Below are positions 21,290 through 31,104 of a stretch of 64,000 bases of DNA, in pieces. Made by a program: the position numbers and the translations under genes. The notes below the pieces were generated by a model. That model did no database searches. It had not been told where the DNA came from and worked only from the letters and a program-made list of their open reading frames with translations. Numbering within the stretch: the first letter of the stretch is position 1; the number at the start of each line of letters is the position of its first letter. Source of the DNA: Cristatella mucedo (taxonomy: Eukaryota; Bryozoa; Phylactolaemata; Cristatellidae); assembly GCA_009760855.2 (NCBI GenBank), contig WPIO01000265.1:1-64000 (forward strand), given 5' to 3'.

Positions 21290-22138
21290 AAAAAAGAAGG
21301 TAAGTTAAATCCTGATTCAGATATAAGTCAAGTATTCAAACAAAGACTAAAGAATATTCCACAAGGTTTCTTTAATGTAGTTGAACCTAATAAAAACCAC
21401 CAAGCAGATATTCTATATATGCCTAATGATTCTGGATATAAATACGCTTTGAGTGTTATTGATGTTGCTAGTAGATATAAAGATTCAAGACCGCTTAAAA
21501 CAAAGTCTTCTAAAGAAGTAACACAAGCAATAATAGATATTTATAGTAAAGGTCCCTTGAAATGGCCTAAAAAGATAACAGTACATCCAGGATCTGAGTT
21601 CAAAGGAGAGTTTGCTAAAGAAATGAAAACACATAAACATGCATTATAGAAGGTACTACTAAAAAGAGTTTTGCATTAGTTTAAAGAATGAATAGAACAG
21701 TTGCTGAGAGAGCATTTACTGCACAGTATGAAAAGGAATTAGGAAGCATTAATAAAGGAGATTATACTAGAAACAAAGAGTGGATTGATAATTTACCAAA
21801 GATTATTGATTATCTAAATCATAGTGCTACAAGAGCAATTGGAGAAAAACCTGGTAAAGCACTAAAAAAAGAAATAGTAAAACTAAAGAAACCAAAATAC
21901 ATGAGAAGAGTAGGAGAAGAAGAGTTGTTAGAATTAGGAACAACTGTTAGATATTTATTAGAACCAGGTGAAGGAGAAGATGAAAAAAAGAAGAAGAGCA
22001 ACAGATGCGATATGGAGTTTGACTACACATACTATTGTTAGAATAACGGTATTGCGAGAACAACCGACTAGATACTTCGTAAATGATGTTAAGAGAAGTT
22101 TTGTTAGAGAGGAGCTGCAAGTAATTAACCAACATTAA
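21290..22138 (+). pseudogene. Retroviral-type (rve) integrase of the Polinton
   Basis: The core runs from about 21390 to 22010. HQADILYMPND holds the first catalytic Asp (21407-21409). YALSVIDVASRYKDSRPL and HPGSEFKGEF follow, where the second Asp of the family's D-P/N-G-S-E-F motif is His (CAT, 21584-21586). The catalytic Glu, normally in a V-E-R-x-N-R-T box, is replaced by TAA (21682-21684), just before the MNRTVAERAF frame (21688-22041). TTVRYLLEPGEGE begins the chromo/SH3-like end, which continues in another frame to about 22138 (FVREELQVI). Frameshifts lie near 21650 and 22005. The enzyme inserted the element; this copy is dead. Confidence 0.8.
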
Positions 22139-22490
22139 CTTCAGTTTGTGAACTTCCCAATACAAGTCCATCAAATTCTTCTTTTGTAATTTCATCATCG
22201 GATAAAGCATTAGTAATCTTACAGATAATTTCAGAATTTGAATTTAAAGAATTTCTTTTACGTTTATCTATTTCTGATAGAACACCGTCAACTGATACAA
22301 ACATTACAGATAGTGCTGAAAAGAAAGTGGCTGCATGACTAATAGCTGGGATTATTTGAATATAAGTACTGGAAACAGTTACTCCTAATGCTTTTAGTAT
22401 GTTTATAAATTAGACAGGATCTAAATTTTTTATTAAATTGAATAATTTCCTCATATTTTTAAGGGCAAAATATTTTCTTAAATCTGGCAT
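22125..22490 (-). pseudogene. Small membrane protein of the Polinton, one stop
   Basis: From ATG at 22490 the minus strand stays in one frame for 121 codons to a stop at 22125-22127, with a single TAA at 22412-22410 (codon 27). It begins MPDLRKYFALKNMRKLFNLI, has hydrophobic stretches around codons 30-60 (ALGVTVSSTYIQIIPAI, ATFFSALSVMFVSV) and ends with an acidic tail. The gene converges on the integrase and overlaps its last codons. Possibly a virion membrane or scaffold protein; family unknown. Confidence 0.5.
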
Positions 22491-22766
22491 TTTTTTCTAT
22501 ATAATTTTGAAAAAATATTTACTCTACTATATAGTTTAGCTAAGTTTGCAAAAAAATGTTACTATTATATAGTAAATCCAGAATATACAACTGTTAATTA
22601 GTATGTGGTTTTTCCCTATCGCAGACTTACACTCAAAGTGGGCATTTTGCAATGAGATCGAGCGGATGCGAGCTCGAATGAAAAAATGCTCCTCTTCTAC
22701 TTGCTACTTTTACTTGCTACTTTTACTTGCTACTTCCCCCGGAGCCTGCACAGCAGCCGGAGCGCT

Positions 22767-22812
22767 CTACGGGCTCACCGCGTGGGGGCTGCTGCTGCTG
22801 CTGCTGCTGCTG

Positions 22813-22860
<48 letters not shown>

Positions 22861-23327
22861 GCTGCTGTAGCGATGCACAGTTTTCTCGCGGGTGCGATCT
22901 GCACATCGGCCAGCCTGGTGCCCACTCGGCGGCACGTGCGAGCACTGGCAAGCTTTAAGCTACCGACGAGCACCCGCCGCCGGAAGCGATGCTTCCGGTG
23001 GCGAATCTTCTGCTCGCCCGCTTTACCGTTTCTTCGCACCGCTTTCTCGCGTTCCGCGTCCAGCAGCTGGCTCGCGGCTCGAGCGGGGCGGAGGTCCGCG
23101 GCCTTCGCTTGCCACGGCCGTCCCTCGCCTAAAAGGTCGCTCGCCGCAGCCGCCGCTACCGCCGACGCCGGGCGACTCGAAGGCACGACGGCGGCGGCGA
23201 CTGCTGCCCGCGTTAGCCGCTCTTCACTGTCGTTGCCGCCCTCAAGTTCTCGCTGGCCGAGAATCCCTTTGATCGCGAGGCACTGACGATCCGCGTCTCG
23301 CACAAAGGCCCGCGCATGCGCACCCAC
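22767..23327 (-). CDS. Hypothetical 186-aa Ala/Arg/Gln-rich frame
   Basis: The longest minus-strand frame in the GC-rich block encodes MGAHARAFVRDADRQCLAIK at the start, Ala- and Arg-rich low complexity, and near its end a polyglutamine and polyserine run from the CTG tract read antisense. No domain is recognised. An overlapping plus-strand frame of 227 codons (22603-23286) with polyleucine and polycysteine competes, and nothing chooses between them. Likely a chance frame. Confidence 0.15.
22788..22868. repeat. (CTG)n trinucleotide repeat
   Basis: About 26 CTG/GCT units, with two single-unit disturbances (TGTGCTG), run across 81 bases. Trinucleotide periodicity can reflect coding use (Gln, Ala, Leu or Ser) but also occurs in noncoding DNA. 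Confidence 0.95.
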
Positions 23328-23717
23328 TGACGGCTCGACTCGAGCTGCTGGCTGACAGTTTGAGCGCGAAAGGCACGTCGCCGACGAGTCACGCGCTCAC
23401 GTTATGCTGCATGCTGCCGAAACCTTGAGCAGCCCGACCTTGAGAAGCCCGACCGAGGAAGGGGCCGGAAGGGCTTAGCCGCCGGAAAACGGCGATCGTC
23501 CGCCGCGACGCTTCTCGACCCCGCTTGCCGCGAGCGCCGAGGTCATCGCACTCGCGCGCCCTCCCCACCCGCATCGCCGGCGGCGCGCTCGACGACGTGC
23601 TGCGGACCGCTGCTCGGCTGCCACTTGAGCGCAGGCGAGCGATCTCTGCCGATCGACGGGCACGCACCGAGGAATGGCGGTGCGATCTCGTGACACGGAT
23701 CCATACGCTTCCGGTAG

Positions 23718-23855
23718 ATCCGTATGTCAAGATAGCCCGATAGATGATGAACGGAAAGCGAATAAAGAAGAAGTCGACCACGATCAAAATGAGCACTCTC
23801 AATCCCTACTACAACGAGTCGTTCACGTTCGTGGTGCCTTTCAAGCAGATAGCAG
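23718..23855 (+). pseudogene. Synaptotagmin C2B-domain exon, one in-frame stop
   Basis: The frame reads DPYVKIA, a stop (TAG, 23741-23743), then [15 protein letters not shown] and [19 protein letters not shown], matching the C2B domain of synaptotagmin-1-type proteins from the first Ca-binding loop through the polybasic strand. The exon ends at a consensus donor CAG/GTGAG after 23855. Acceptor AG at 23716-23717 gives 138 bases, phase 1 at both ends, but includes the TAG. Acceptor AG at 23742-23743 avoids the stop but drops DPYVKI. Synaptotagmins are Ca sensors of vesicle fusion. No other exon is visible, so it may be a lone pseudogene exon. Confidence 0.65.
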
Positions 23856-24629
23856 GTGAGCAGGTACAGGTGAGCAGATACTGGTAAGCTGCCGCCAGCG
23901 CGGCGAGCTGACGATAGGCGACCGCTCGGCGCCCGGCGGCCGTCAAGTAGGCTCGCTAGGCACGTTCAGCAGCCGACCCTCACTGGCTGCCCGAACCGCG
24001 GGTCGTCGCGTTTCGCTCGAGCGTCACCGCTCGGCTTCGAAGCGCCTCAGCCGGCGAGTTTCGTTCGCTCGTGCTGTCGGTGTGCCGTGCGGCGGCCGTG
24101 CACGAGCGAGCACATCAGCGACGGCGCAAATATCATATCGCACGATGGAAACCGAACTGTCAGCGACAGCTTGCCAGTCAGCCTCATCCTGGCGAGCGGC
24201 GCTGTGCGTAGTGCGGCCGAGGCAGGCAAATCATTACGCGACGGCCTAGAACCTCCGTACGCCACTCTCGCTCTCTACGGCCAGCAGATGCAGCGAGGAA
24301 TCAATTGTGCATCCGGCGAACGCCTGAGGAAGCCGGCCCCCCCCCCCGCAGGCAGCCATACGGGCTTCGAGCGACAGTAGAGACAGGCCGTGGCATCGAT
24401 GGAAATAGCGCTCGTCCTTAGTCTGAGGTCTTGTCCGTGCATGCTTCACAGTGGCTGCTGTTAGGGCACTCAGGCAGTGGAAGCAGTACCGTTAAGTCGA
24501 GTACAGTCGAGGCAGACCGGAAGTTGTTGAGCAACTCCCGCCCAAAAAGAACTGGGTAGCCGATCAAACAGCATCATTTTTTTTTAATGGCAGCAGCAGC
24601 AGGTACAAGTGGCCACTAGAAGAAGCCAG

Positions 24630-25976
24630 CTACTCTTTCAGCTGCTCCTGTGGCCGCGACGTGGCCTGGTCGCCCACGTGGCTGCACTGCTGGTGCCTTG
24701 CCTGTGGGTCGCTCGGATCGCTGCACATCTTGCCGCATACGCTGCACCCGTGCGGCCTCTCGCCCGTGTGCAAACGCTGGTGCCGGCGCAGACTGTTTAT
24801 GTGGCCGAACCCCTTTCCGCACGCCTCGCAAGCGTGCACTCTCTTGCCCATGTGTGTGAGCTGGTGCAGGCGCAGACTGCTGAGTCGGGAAAACTGCTTG
24901 CCGCAGGTATCGCAAGCGTGCGGCCTCTCGCCAGTGTGCACGAGCTGGTGGCTCCTCAAGTCGGCATGGGTGCGAAACCACTTGCCGCACGTGCTGCACG
25001 AGTGCGGTCTCTCGTCCGTGTGCGCCAACTCATGCCGCCGCAGGTGGCCGAGCTTGCGAAATCGCATGCCGCACGCATCGCACGGGTGCGGCCTCTCGTC
25101 CGTGTGCACGCGCATGTGCTGCCGCAATCCCTTGGCATCGACGAATCGCTTGCCGCAAGTGTCGCACGGCAGCGGCCTCTCGCCCGTGTGCAAGCACATG
25201 TGTCGGCGCAGGTCTTGGGCATCTAGAAACCGCATGCCGCACAGGTCGCACGGGTGCGGCCTCTCGCCAGTGTGTGCTCGCTCGTGCCGTTTCAGGTGGG
25301 CGACAGTTTTAAACCGCTTATCGCACTGGTCGCAGGCGTGCGGCCTGTCGCCCGTGTGCTGGCGCTGGTGCTGGCGCAAGTTGCCGATGGTTTCAAACAG
25401 CTTGTCGCACAGGTCGCAAGCGTGCAAGCTCTCGGCCGCGTGAGAATGTAAGTGATTCTGCAGGCTGCTCGCTGATAGAGCAGACATCTTTCCACAAACG
25501 TAGCTAGCCGGAGGCCTCTCGCCGCCCGCGTGCTGGAGCTGGTGCTGGCGCAGATTGACGGCATACTGAAACCGTGTGTCGCACGCGTCACAAGCGTAGT
25601 ACGGCCTTGCGCCCGTGTGCGCTCGCTCGTGCCGGCGCAGGTCGCCAACGCTGGCGTATCGCTTGTCACACGTGTCGCAAGCGTGAGGCCTCTCGCCAGT
25701 GTGCATGAGCACGTGCCTCTTCAGGTGAGTGGCAGAGCGGAACGTCTTAGCGCACTGGTCGCACTCGTGCGGCCTCTCGCCCGTGTGCGTGCGCTGGTGT
25801 TTGCGCACGCAGCTGACTGTTGAAAACCGCTTGCCACAAAGGTCGCACGAGTGCGGCCTGTCGCCCGTGTGCACGAGCTCGTGAACCTTGAGGCTGCTGC
25901 GCCTCGTGAACAGCTTCCCGCACTGGCCGCAGGCGTGCTGCGAACCATGGCCGTCGCCAGCGACGGGCTCCTGCAT
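24630..25976 (-). CDS. C2H2 zinc-finger protein, 15 finger units (ZNF1)
   Basis: An intact 448-codon frame encodes a chain of C2H2 fingers starting at residue 16. Most follow CX2CX12HX3H with HTGERPH-type linkers. Finger 6 is degenerate: its first Cys is replaced in the stretch SYVCGKMSALSASSLQNHLH. The last unit (CSVCGKMCSDPSDPQARHQQ) has altered spacing. Several adjacent linkers are HTDERPH or HMGKRVH. There is no KRAB, SCAN, BTB or ZAD domain. An in-frame TAG lies shortly upstream of ATG 25976, supporting this start if the exon is first; an upstream exon remains possible. Such proteins bind DNA in the nucleus. Overlapping plus-strand frames at 24609-25443 are shadows. Confidence 0.9.
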   Translation of the reverse strand: MQEPVAGDGHGSQHACGQCGKLFTRRSSLKVHELVHTGDRPHSCDLCGKRFSTVSCVRKHQRTHTGERPHECDQCAKTFRSATHLKRHVLMHTGERPHACDTCDKRYASVGDLRRHERAHTGARPYYACDACDTRFQYAVNLRQHQLQHAGGERPPASYVCGKMSALSASSLQNHLHSHAAESLHACDLCDKLFETIGNLRQHQRQHTGDRPHACDQCDKRFKTVAHLKRHERAHTGERPHPCDLCGMRFLDAQDLRRHMCLHTGERPLPCDTCGKRFVDAKGLRQHMRVHTDERPHPCDACGMRFRKLGHLRRHELAHTDERPHSCSTCGKWFRTHADLRSHQLVHTGERPHACDTCGKQFSRLSSLRLHQLTHMGKRVHACEACGKGFGHINSLRRHQRLHTGERPHGCSVCGKMCSDPSDPQARHQQCSHVGDQATSRPQEQLKE

Positions 25977-26470
25977 TATCAGCTCAGCAGATCCCTAGAG
26001 CTGCTGCCAGCAGTGCTCATATGTCAGGCCCTGCCTTTGATCCGAGGCGTGGCTGCGGGCCTGGTTGCTGCAACTAGAACAGAGGCTAACATGCCAGGTG
26101 ACCGTTGGCAGTTTACATCTAGGCTCCAAATCTCACGGTGAGCCAGGAACTAAACCAGCATTCCTGAGGTCACAAAACACTAGCAGCACTGCTTATCTTG
26201 GAAGGTAGTTAACTCTAGAACATGATCGTAGCAAACTTGATATATTTGAGGTTTCGATATGAATTTAGCTGGTCAGCAGTCACTATCAAAAAAGCTAATA
26301 ATATAGACTGCAATAGGTGACAGGGCTACTAAAGTTGCTAAAGATCTCTTTAAGGGCCTGACAGCAGAGTGTTTAAACAGGGTGAGGTAAAGACTCAGGC
26401 TACTGACTATTCACATGCTTGCTTTACACTACATGTAAAGTGCCTAGCAAAATATTTAGTTCTTTACTGG

Positions 26471-26473
<3 letters not shown>
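25977..26473. other. Upstream flank of ZNF1
   Basis: This probably holds the 5' UTR and promoter of ZNF1, but no TATA box or other defined signal stands out. No second gene is recognised. Confidence 0.3.

Positions 26474-26546
<73 letters not shown>
26474..26546. repeat. (AT)n microsatellite
   Basis: Seventy-three bases of perfect AT repeats. Confidence 0.95.
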
Positions 26547-26548
<2 letters not shown>

Positions 26549-26639
26549 ATTAGTATTAGTATTATAAGTTGCGACATACTTTAGCCTGCTGGCGACTGTG
26601 GTACATCCATTCCAGCCATTATAAGATATTTCCTTTTAG

Positions 26640-26770
26640 GCAGCTCATTTACCAGCTCTCTTGACCACTCTCGTGACTCAGCTATGCTTCTCAATATTTG
26701 CTGCATGAATTGTAATCTATTGACTACCACTTGCACACCAAAATTTCCTTAAGCTTTAATAGGGCTATAG
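26640..26770 (+). mobile_element. Degenerate LINE A 3' fragment
   Basis: ACTCTCGTGACTCAGCTATG and the following CATGAATTGTAATCTATTGA match, with many changes, the C-terminal/3' segment of LINE A (GACTCTGCTATGCTTCCCAC region). An old insertion. Confidence 0.45.
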
Positions 26771-27119
26771 ACAAACATAGCATAACACCAGCTTTGTCCT
26801 TGGGGCTTTGTTTGGTAACTTAAACACACACTATATGATTTAAATTCAGGAACTGCCAACACTCTTAAGATGTGTCGTGATCTTGCTGGCTGAGCATGAC
26901 AATATCAATACAATAATAAAAATGTGCTTGTATAGCACTCTAATAATTAAATCTCTGTCCATGCATATTACATGAACTGCAAAGAAGCATTTCAATATGG
27001 TTAGTGACAACATCCATAGTGTCAGCACGTCTAATCAGACAAATTAACGATTTGCACGAACCCAGCAACAGCTGTAATAAACAGATGTATATTCAGCTTC
27101 TGCTTGAATGCCACCTACC
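26771..27119. other. Interval without a recognised gene
   Basis: AT-rich, no coding feature. The sequence around 27000-27060 resembles 3' UTR parts of LINE B (GACAACATCCATAGTGTCAG), so it is probably the eroded 3' end of the next LINE fragment. Confidence 0.4.
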
Positions 27120-27785
27120 CAATGAGTAGGGTGTGATAGCCGGAAGTGAGTTTCGGGTTTTTAGAGCCTATTAAATGAAAGCAAAGTCCTCCAAAAGAAA
27201 TGAGATTAGTTCGAAGCACAGCGTAACGATTTGAGGCAGACGAGCAAATGGTACGGAATCAAGACTGGTTGTGAAGTAGTTTAGTTGGGTATGCCTAGTC
27301 AAAAGAACACATGGTACTGAAAGAAAGTGGCACACTGCTTGATTGATTGGGAGCCAGTGCAGGACCGTGAGATGAGATGCAACGTGACAACTGCAAGGCT
27401 TACGACAGACAAACCTGGCTGAGGAGCACTGCACAAAATGGGCACCCAATTCCATAGAGCTGAAGAACTACAAGTAGTGAGTTACAGGGGTCGAGACAAA
27501 ATGTCACAAATACAAACCTGGCTGAGGAACTTTGCACAAAATGAGCACCCAATTCCATAGAGCTGAAGAACTGCAAGTAGCGAGTTACAGGGGACGAGAC
27601 AAAATGTCACAAATGCGTGGATCTGCATGGATGTAGTATCATTGTTCGAGGTCCAAATGCTTGCAATTTCTATTAGCTGAAGGCCGGCAGACTTGACTAT
27701 GTAGTTGATGTGGTAGTCACACGACTTTCGGGCAAGACACAGATTTCGTGCAGATGCAACTCGAGATATGCTGGCCACGAAATGT
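27120..27785 (-). pseudogene. LINE fragment (LINE B-like C-terminus)
   Basis: The minus strand encodes, in pieces at 27482-27820 and 27171-27455, the post-polymerase region of a CR1/L2-type LINE: NYIVKSAGLQLIEIASI, then IHAFVTFCLVPCNSLLAVLQ, then LTVLHWLPINQAV. A 103-bp tandem duplication (27411-27616) disrupts it. More eroded than the LINE B to its right. Confidence 0.65.
27411..27616 (-). repeat. 103-bp tandem duplication inside the LINE fragment
   Basis: 27411-27513 and 27514-27616 are nearly identical; both carry CACCCAATTCCATAGAGCTG and CGAGACAAAATGTCACAAAT. The few differences suggest a fairly recent duplication relative to the LINE's own decay. Confidence 0.85.
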
Positions 27786-27845
27786 AATGTATCTCCGTCT
27801 ATAACTCCAAAAAGCCACAAGAATCAACTGGGTGTTATACGAAAG
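27786..27845 (-). mobile_element. LINE A 3' tail fragment
   Basis: AAATGTAATGTATCTCCGTC and the following TCTATAACTCC are the reverse complement of the LINE A 3' end; only about 60 bp are present. Confidence 0.7.
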
Positions 27846-27849
27846 TTTT

Positions 27850-29330
27850 GATGATAATAATACATTTGCATAGCATCCTCAGTGAACTTATTCTCTTTCT
27901 AGGCACTTAACGTTTGAAGTAAAAGAATCGTGGTCGAATGGTTAACGGTAGCATGATTAATGTCAACGAGCCTAACGTGGTTAGGGTTGACAAACATAGG
28001 GTCAGCATGCAAATATGAGTCAAGCAGCACGCACTGTGTCAGCACACAGTATACAAAGGATGAATCACATGGACCCACTAAATACTGCCATAAATAGATG
28101 CATTTTGCTTCTTTTTAAATCCCATCAAGTCAGGGGAATGCCGTGACGCCAGACAGAAGTGACTCCAGGCTTTGGAAGCATTCAAACTGAAGGCACAGTC
28201 TCCAAAGGATTTGACACTCATAAGAGGTGTAGGTAAAAGATTCGATTCAGAAAACCGGGTGTTGCGATGCTTAGCCAGGTGTAACTGGTCATGGCCCTGG
28301 GAGATCTGATAGGTAGGAAATAAAAGTGGATGACACAAGCGTGAAGTCGATGCGTTACTTGAATGGGAGCCAGTGCAAGTCAGCTATAAGCAGTGTGCTG
28401 TGGCAGCTTCGACACTCACGACAGACAAGCCTAGCTGCAGAGTTTTTTACCTGCTGTAAGAGCCTGATTGCACAGGCTGGTGGTCCAGCAAGTAGTGACT
28501 TACAAAAGTCGAGACGGGATGTTGCAAATGCATGGATCAATTTACATGTGGTAACCCTGTCTAAACAAGCACAAATTTTAGTAATGTTATGTAGCTGAAA
28601 GTAGGCAGGCTTGACTGTGGACCTGGTGTGGTCTTCTAGTGAAAGGTCACTTTGGATCAGGGCACCTAAATTTCGTGGTGATGCAACTGGTAATATGATG
28701 GCAGAGCCGGTTTTGAGCATTAGGTTTTCTAATTTCTGAATCACACTTAATTGGCCCATAGCTAGTAGGTTTGTTTTACCACCATTTAATTTAAGAAAGT
28801 TTGCTGCCATCCATGCGCAGATCCTATATCAGATCTGTGCAAAGAAAGAATTCAGTTTCTTAGTTGCGGTAGAGGATTCTGGTGGCTGAAATGACAAATA
28901 CACCAGTATATAGTCTGTATACAAGCAGCAATAGCCAATGCCGGGGGCCTAAACCACTTTTCCTAGAGACTTAGTAGACATGAAGAACATTAAAGGACCT
29001 TTGAGGGACTAAACAGGTGACAGGTCTGGTGGATGAGACCTGATCAAAACATAACACAGGTTGAACACGCTCGGACAAGTACGATTTGAACCGTCCCAGC
29101 GGCTCGTCTGCCAGACCGATCGCTGTCCTCAATAGCTCAGGTGGATTGTGCTGATCAACAGTTTTAAATGCAGCTGAAACAGCAATCAGGGCCAGTGTAC
29201 TAACATTACCATCATCGTTGCTTAGTATGTCATTAGTAGTACGAAAGAGAGCTGTTTCAAGAGTGGTATTGCTTGAATACCACCGAAACTATTCTGACAA
29301 TTCTTCATGCTTTGCACATCTTAGTAACAC
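27850..29330 (-). mobile_element. LINE B copy (CR1/L2-like), 5' truncated
   Basis: The 3' end at 27850 has ATT-type repeats and the LINE B 3' UTR (CTTTCTAGGCACTT, GGGTCAGCATGCAAAT). Pieces at 28078-28338 and 28355-28810 encode the C-terminal region: SDLSLEDHTRSTVKPAYFQL, LIHAFATSRLDFCKSLLAG, LHWLPFK. Upstream, around 29050-29250, decayed reverse transcriptase motifs are readable (AFKTVDQHN, corresponding to the AFDTxDH box, with the Asp changed). At about 1.5 kb it is the longest LINE B here. Confidence 0.8.
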
Positions 29331-30002
29331 TTGCTGTGCTTATACCTGGTAAGTTGGTTCTATTGACCTTCAATCTGCGAAAGCAGTACTGACGTCTAAG
29401 CACAAATGTCAGCAGTACATGCAGCAAGGGAATTAAAAAAAGAGCTAGACGTGCAGGAATTCAGGGAAGAATTCAGAAAGGCATCAAAGCATAGATATAC
29501 AATTGTCATGTGCACAGCAATTAGAGCCAATATTGTGCTCGGCCATTACACGGGCAAGCAGAAGAGCATAAACTATGTAAACAAGTGAGAGAAAAACACA
29601 GATCCATCGAGTACCTCACACTTAACAGGCTCGTAGGATGTTGCCCATTGACGTCAATGCTCTGGAGCCTCCCACTGAGGTAGCACCTAAACGATTACAG
29701 CTCAGTGCTGGTGACTCCCTGTCGAAATAAAAGGTGCTCAAGAAGTACTTGATCAATAGTACCAAACGATACCAAAATATCAAATAAAAAAGCAAAGATT
29801 CTACTAAAGTCTGCACACGCAAGCGAGTGGCTATACAATCGACAAAGTGCTGCTTTGGTAGTGATTAGCTCTCAAACCTGACTAGAACTTCACTATGAGG
29901 TATGCTTGGTATGATTAAAGTTTCAATATAGGTGTCCTCTATTATAGTTACATACAAACAGCAGCAGAGAAAATAGGTAAACTTTACAAAAAAAACACCT
30001 GA
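29331..30002. other. Interval without a recognised gene
   Basis: The 60-codon frame at 29406-29588 (MSAVHAARELKKELDVQEFR) is hydrophilic and possibly real but matches nothing I know. The first 50 bp may be LINE B. Confidence 0.3.
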
Positions 30003-30168
30003 GTTAGCCGATTTAACAGCCCTATTTATATAGCAGTAAAAGAGCCTTAACGGCTATCACGGCTTAACGGCTAGCCTTGTAGTGGAAAATATACGATCGC
30101 CGAATTCAGGACTCAAACCCACAACCTGGGACGTGCCGAGCAAGCACCTTACCCCTCCCCCATGTTAG
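30003..30168 (-). mobile_element. SINE1 copy
   Basis: GAGCCTTAACGGCTATCACG and GGACTCAAACCCACAACCT (degenerate B-box) read antisense match SINE1. The head end is eroded. Confidence 0.7.
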
Positions 30169-31104
30169 TTATGTACGATTGCAGCTGGTCTGTTAATTGA
30201 ACCAGTAGAACGGTAGGTACAGGGTCTAGGGGGCAAATATCCTACTTAGACTGGGATATGTACTTCAATATACGGTCACTAGCGGCAGTAATAATGCAGA
30301 CACTGAGGTCCTGCAAGGAATTGAGAGGGATGAGTCTGGTGGAGATTTTCTTGCGAGAGATGAGTCAAATAAGCATACATTATCTAATCCAATCTATCTT
30401 GCTGTCAAAGAAGCTAGCGAAACTATGCTATCCGCTAGAAAACCTTAGCCCCTGTGCAGTTTGCATCAGCGACTACAAAACCGACAGAGCTTGCCGAGAG
30501 CGAACAAAAACTCAACGTGATCCGAAGGCATATTTGAATAGCTACCGCCCAGAACATTAAGTCTCTATTAAAGCGATTTTATTTCAGTGCCGCCGCCCAC
30601 CTATAATATCTTATAGCCAGGGCAGCATTTCCAGTACCGACTGGGAGGCGGTCGTTACTTGCTCTGGTGGAGAGATATTTTCGGTTCATCGCGGTCGCGA
30701 GAGGACCAATAAGTTTCCATACTCTCGATATAGATCTCTCACTCACTTTAGTGATCCAGGCAACGGGATACGGTTATGGAGTTCTACAGCCAGAAGCAAA
30801 CAAGCAGCGAAAATTTGGCGCAGCGCTCGGGGCCTTTAAGTAACAACGGGACACTTTACTCGCGCCCCTACTGTAAAATACCCGGCATGTCTACCTAGCA
30901 TCGGATAGCTGCTCAGCAAGATAATAACCAAATTTCACGCAAAATGTATTCATGCCAGTAGATTACCCGTAGAGTAGGTCCTTAGTCCAGAGAAACGCTA
31001 GCTTGCCTTCCTAGTACGGAACTAGGAACTCGAATGGCAGCACTGTGGGAGAGACTTCCGGCGATATGGGGCAGGGGTCAGGTTTAAGGCATCGCCATGT
31101 CTAT
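30169..31104. other. Interval without a recognised gene
   Basis: A 100-codon plus frame at 30258-30560 (MYFNIRSLAAVIMQTLRSCK) shows no domain. No RNA gene or repeat is recognised apart from weak LTR-like composition. Confidence 0.3.

Larger units (their letters stand above)
11930..22600. mobile_element. Decayed Maverick/Polinton element
   Basis: An AT-rich block between GC-richer flanks carries remains of the Polinton gene set: packaging ATPase (minus), zinc-ribbon protein, possible adenoviral-type protease, capsid-like protein, retroviral-type integrase, and accessory genes including a YqaJ-type nuclease and a tail-fibre-like protein. Leaving out the inserted LINE, about 7.7 kb remain, below the usual 15-20 kb. 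I find no protein-primed DNA polymerase B and cannot align terminal inverted repeats, so the left part is probably deleted. Every gene has stops or frameshifts. The right edge is near 22600, where composition turns GC-rich. Confidence 0.75.
22600..24600. other. GC-rich interval with CTG tract and one conserved exon
   Basis: Base composition changes sharply at about 22600 from AT-rich Polinton to CpG-rich DNA. Long frames on both strands are an effect of composition. The supported elements are a CTG tract (22788-22868) and a synaptotagmin-like exon (23718-23855). The rest could be a CpG-island or intronic environment of a synaptotagmin locus; no other C2-domain exon is seen. Confidence 0.5.

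Noticed and set aside
22603-23286. 227-codon plus-strand frame with polyleucine/polycysteine
   Set aside because: Depends on the CTG tract and GC-rich composition; no domain and conflicting frames on the other strand.
24609-25443. Long plus-strand frames of 205 and 260 codons
   Set aside because: Antisense shadows of ZNF1; their apparent periodicity is that of the zinc-finger repeats.
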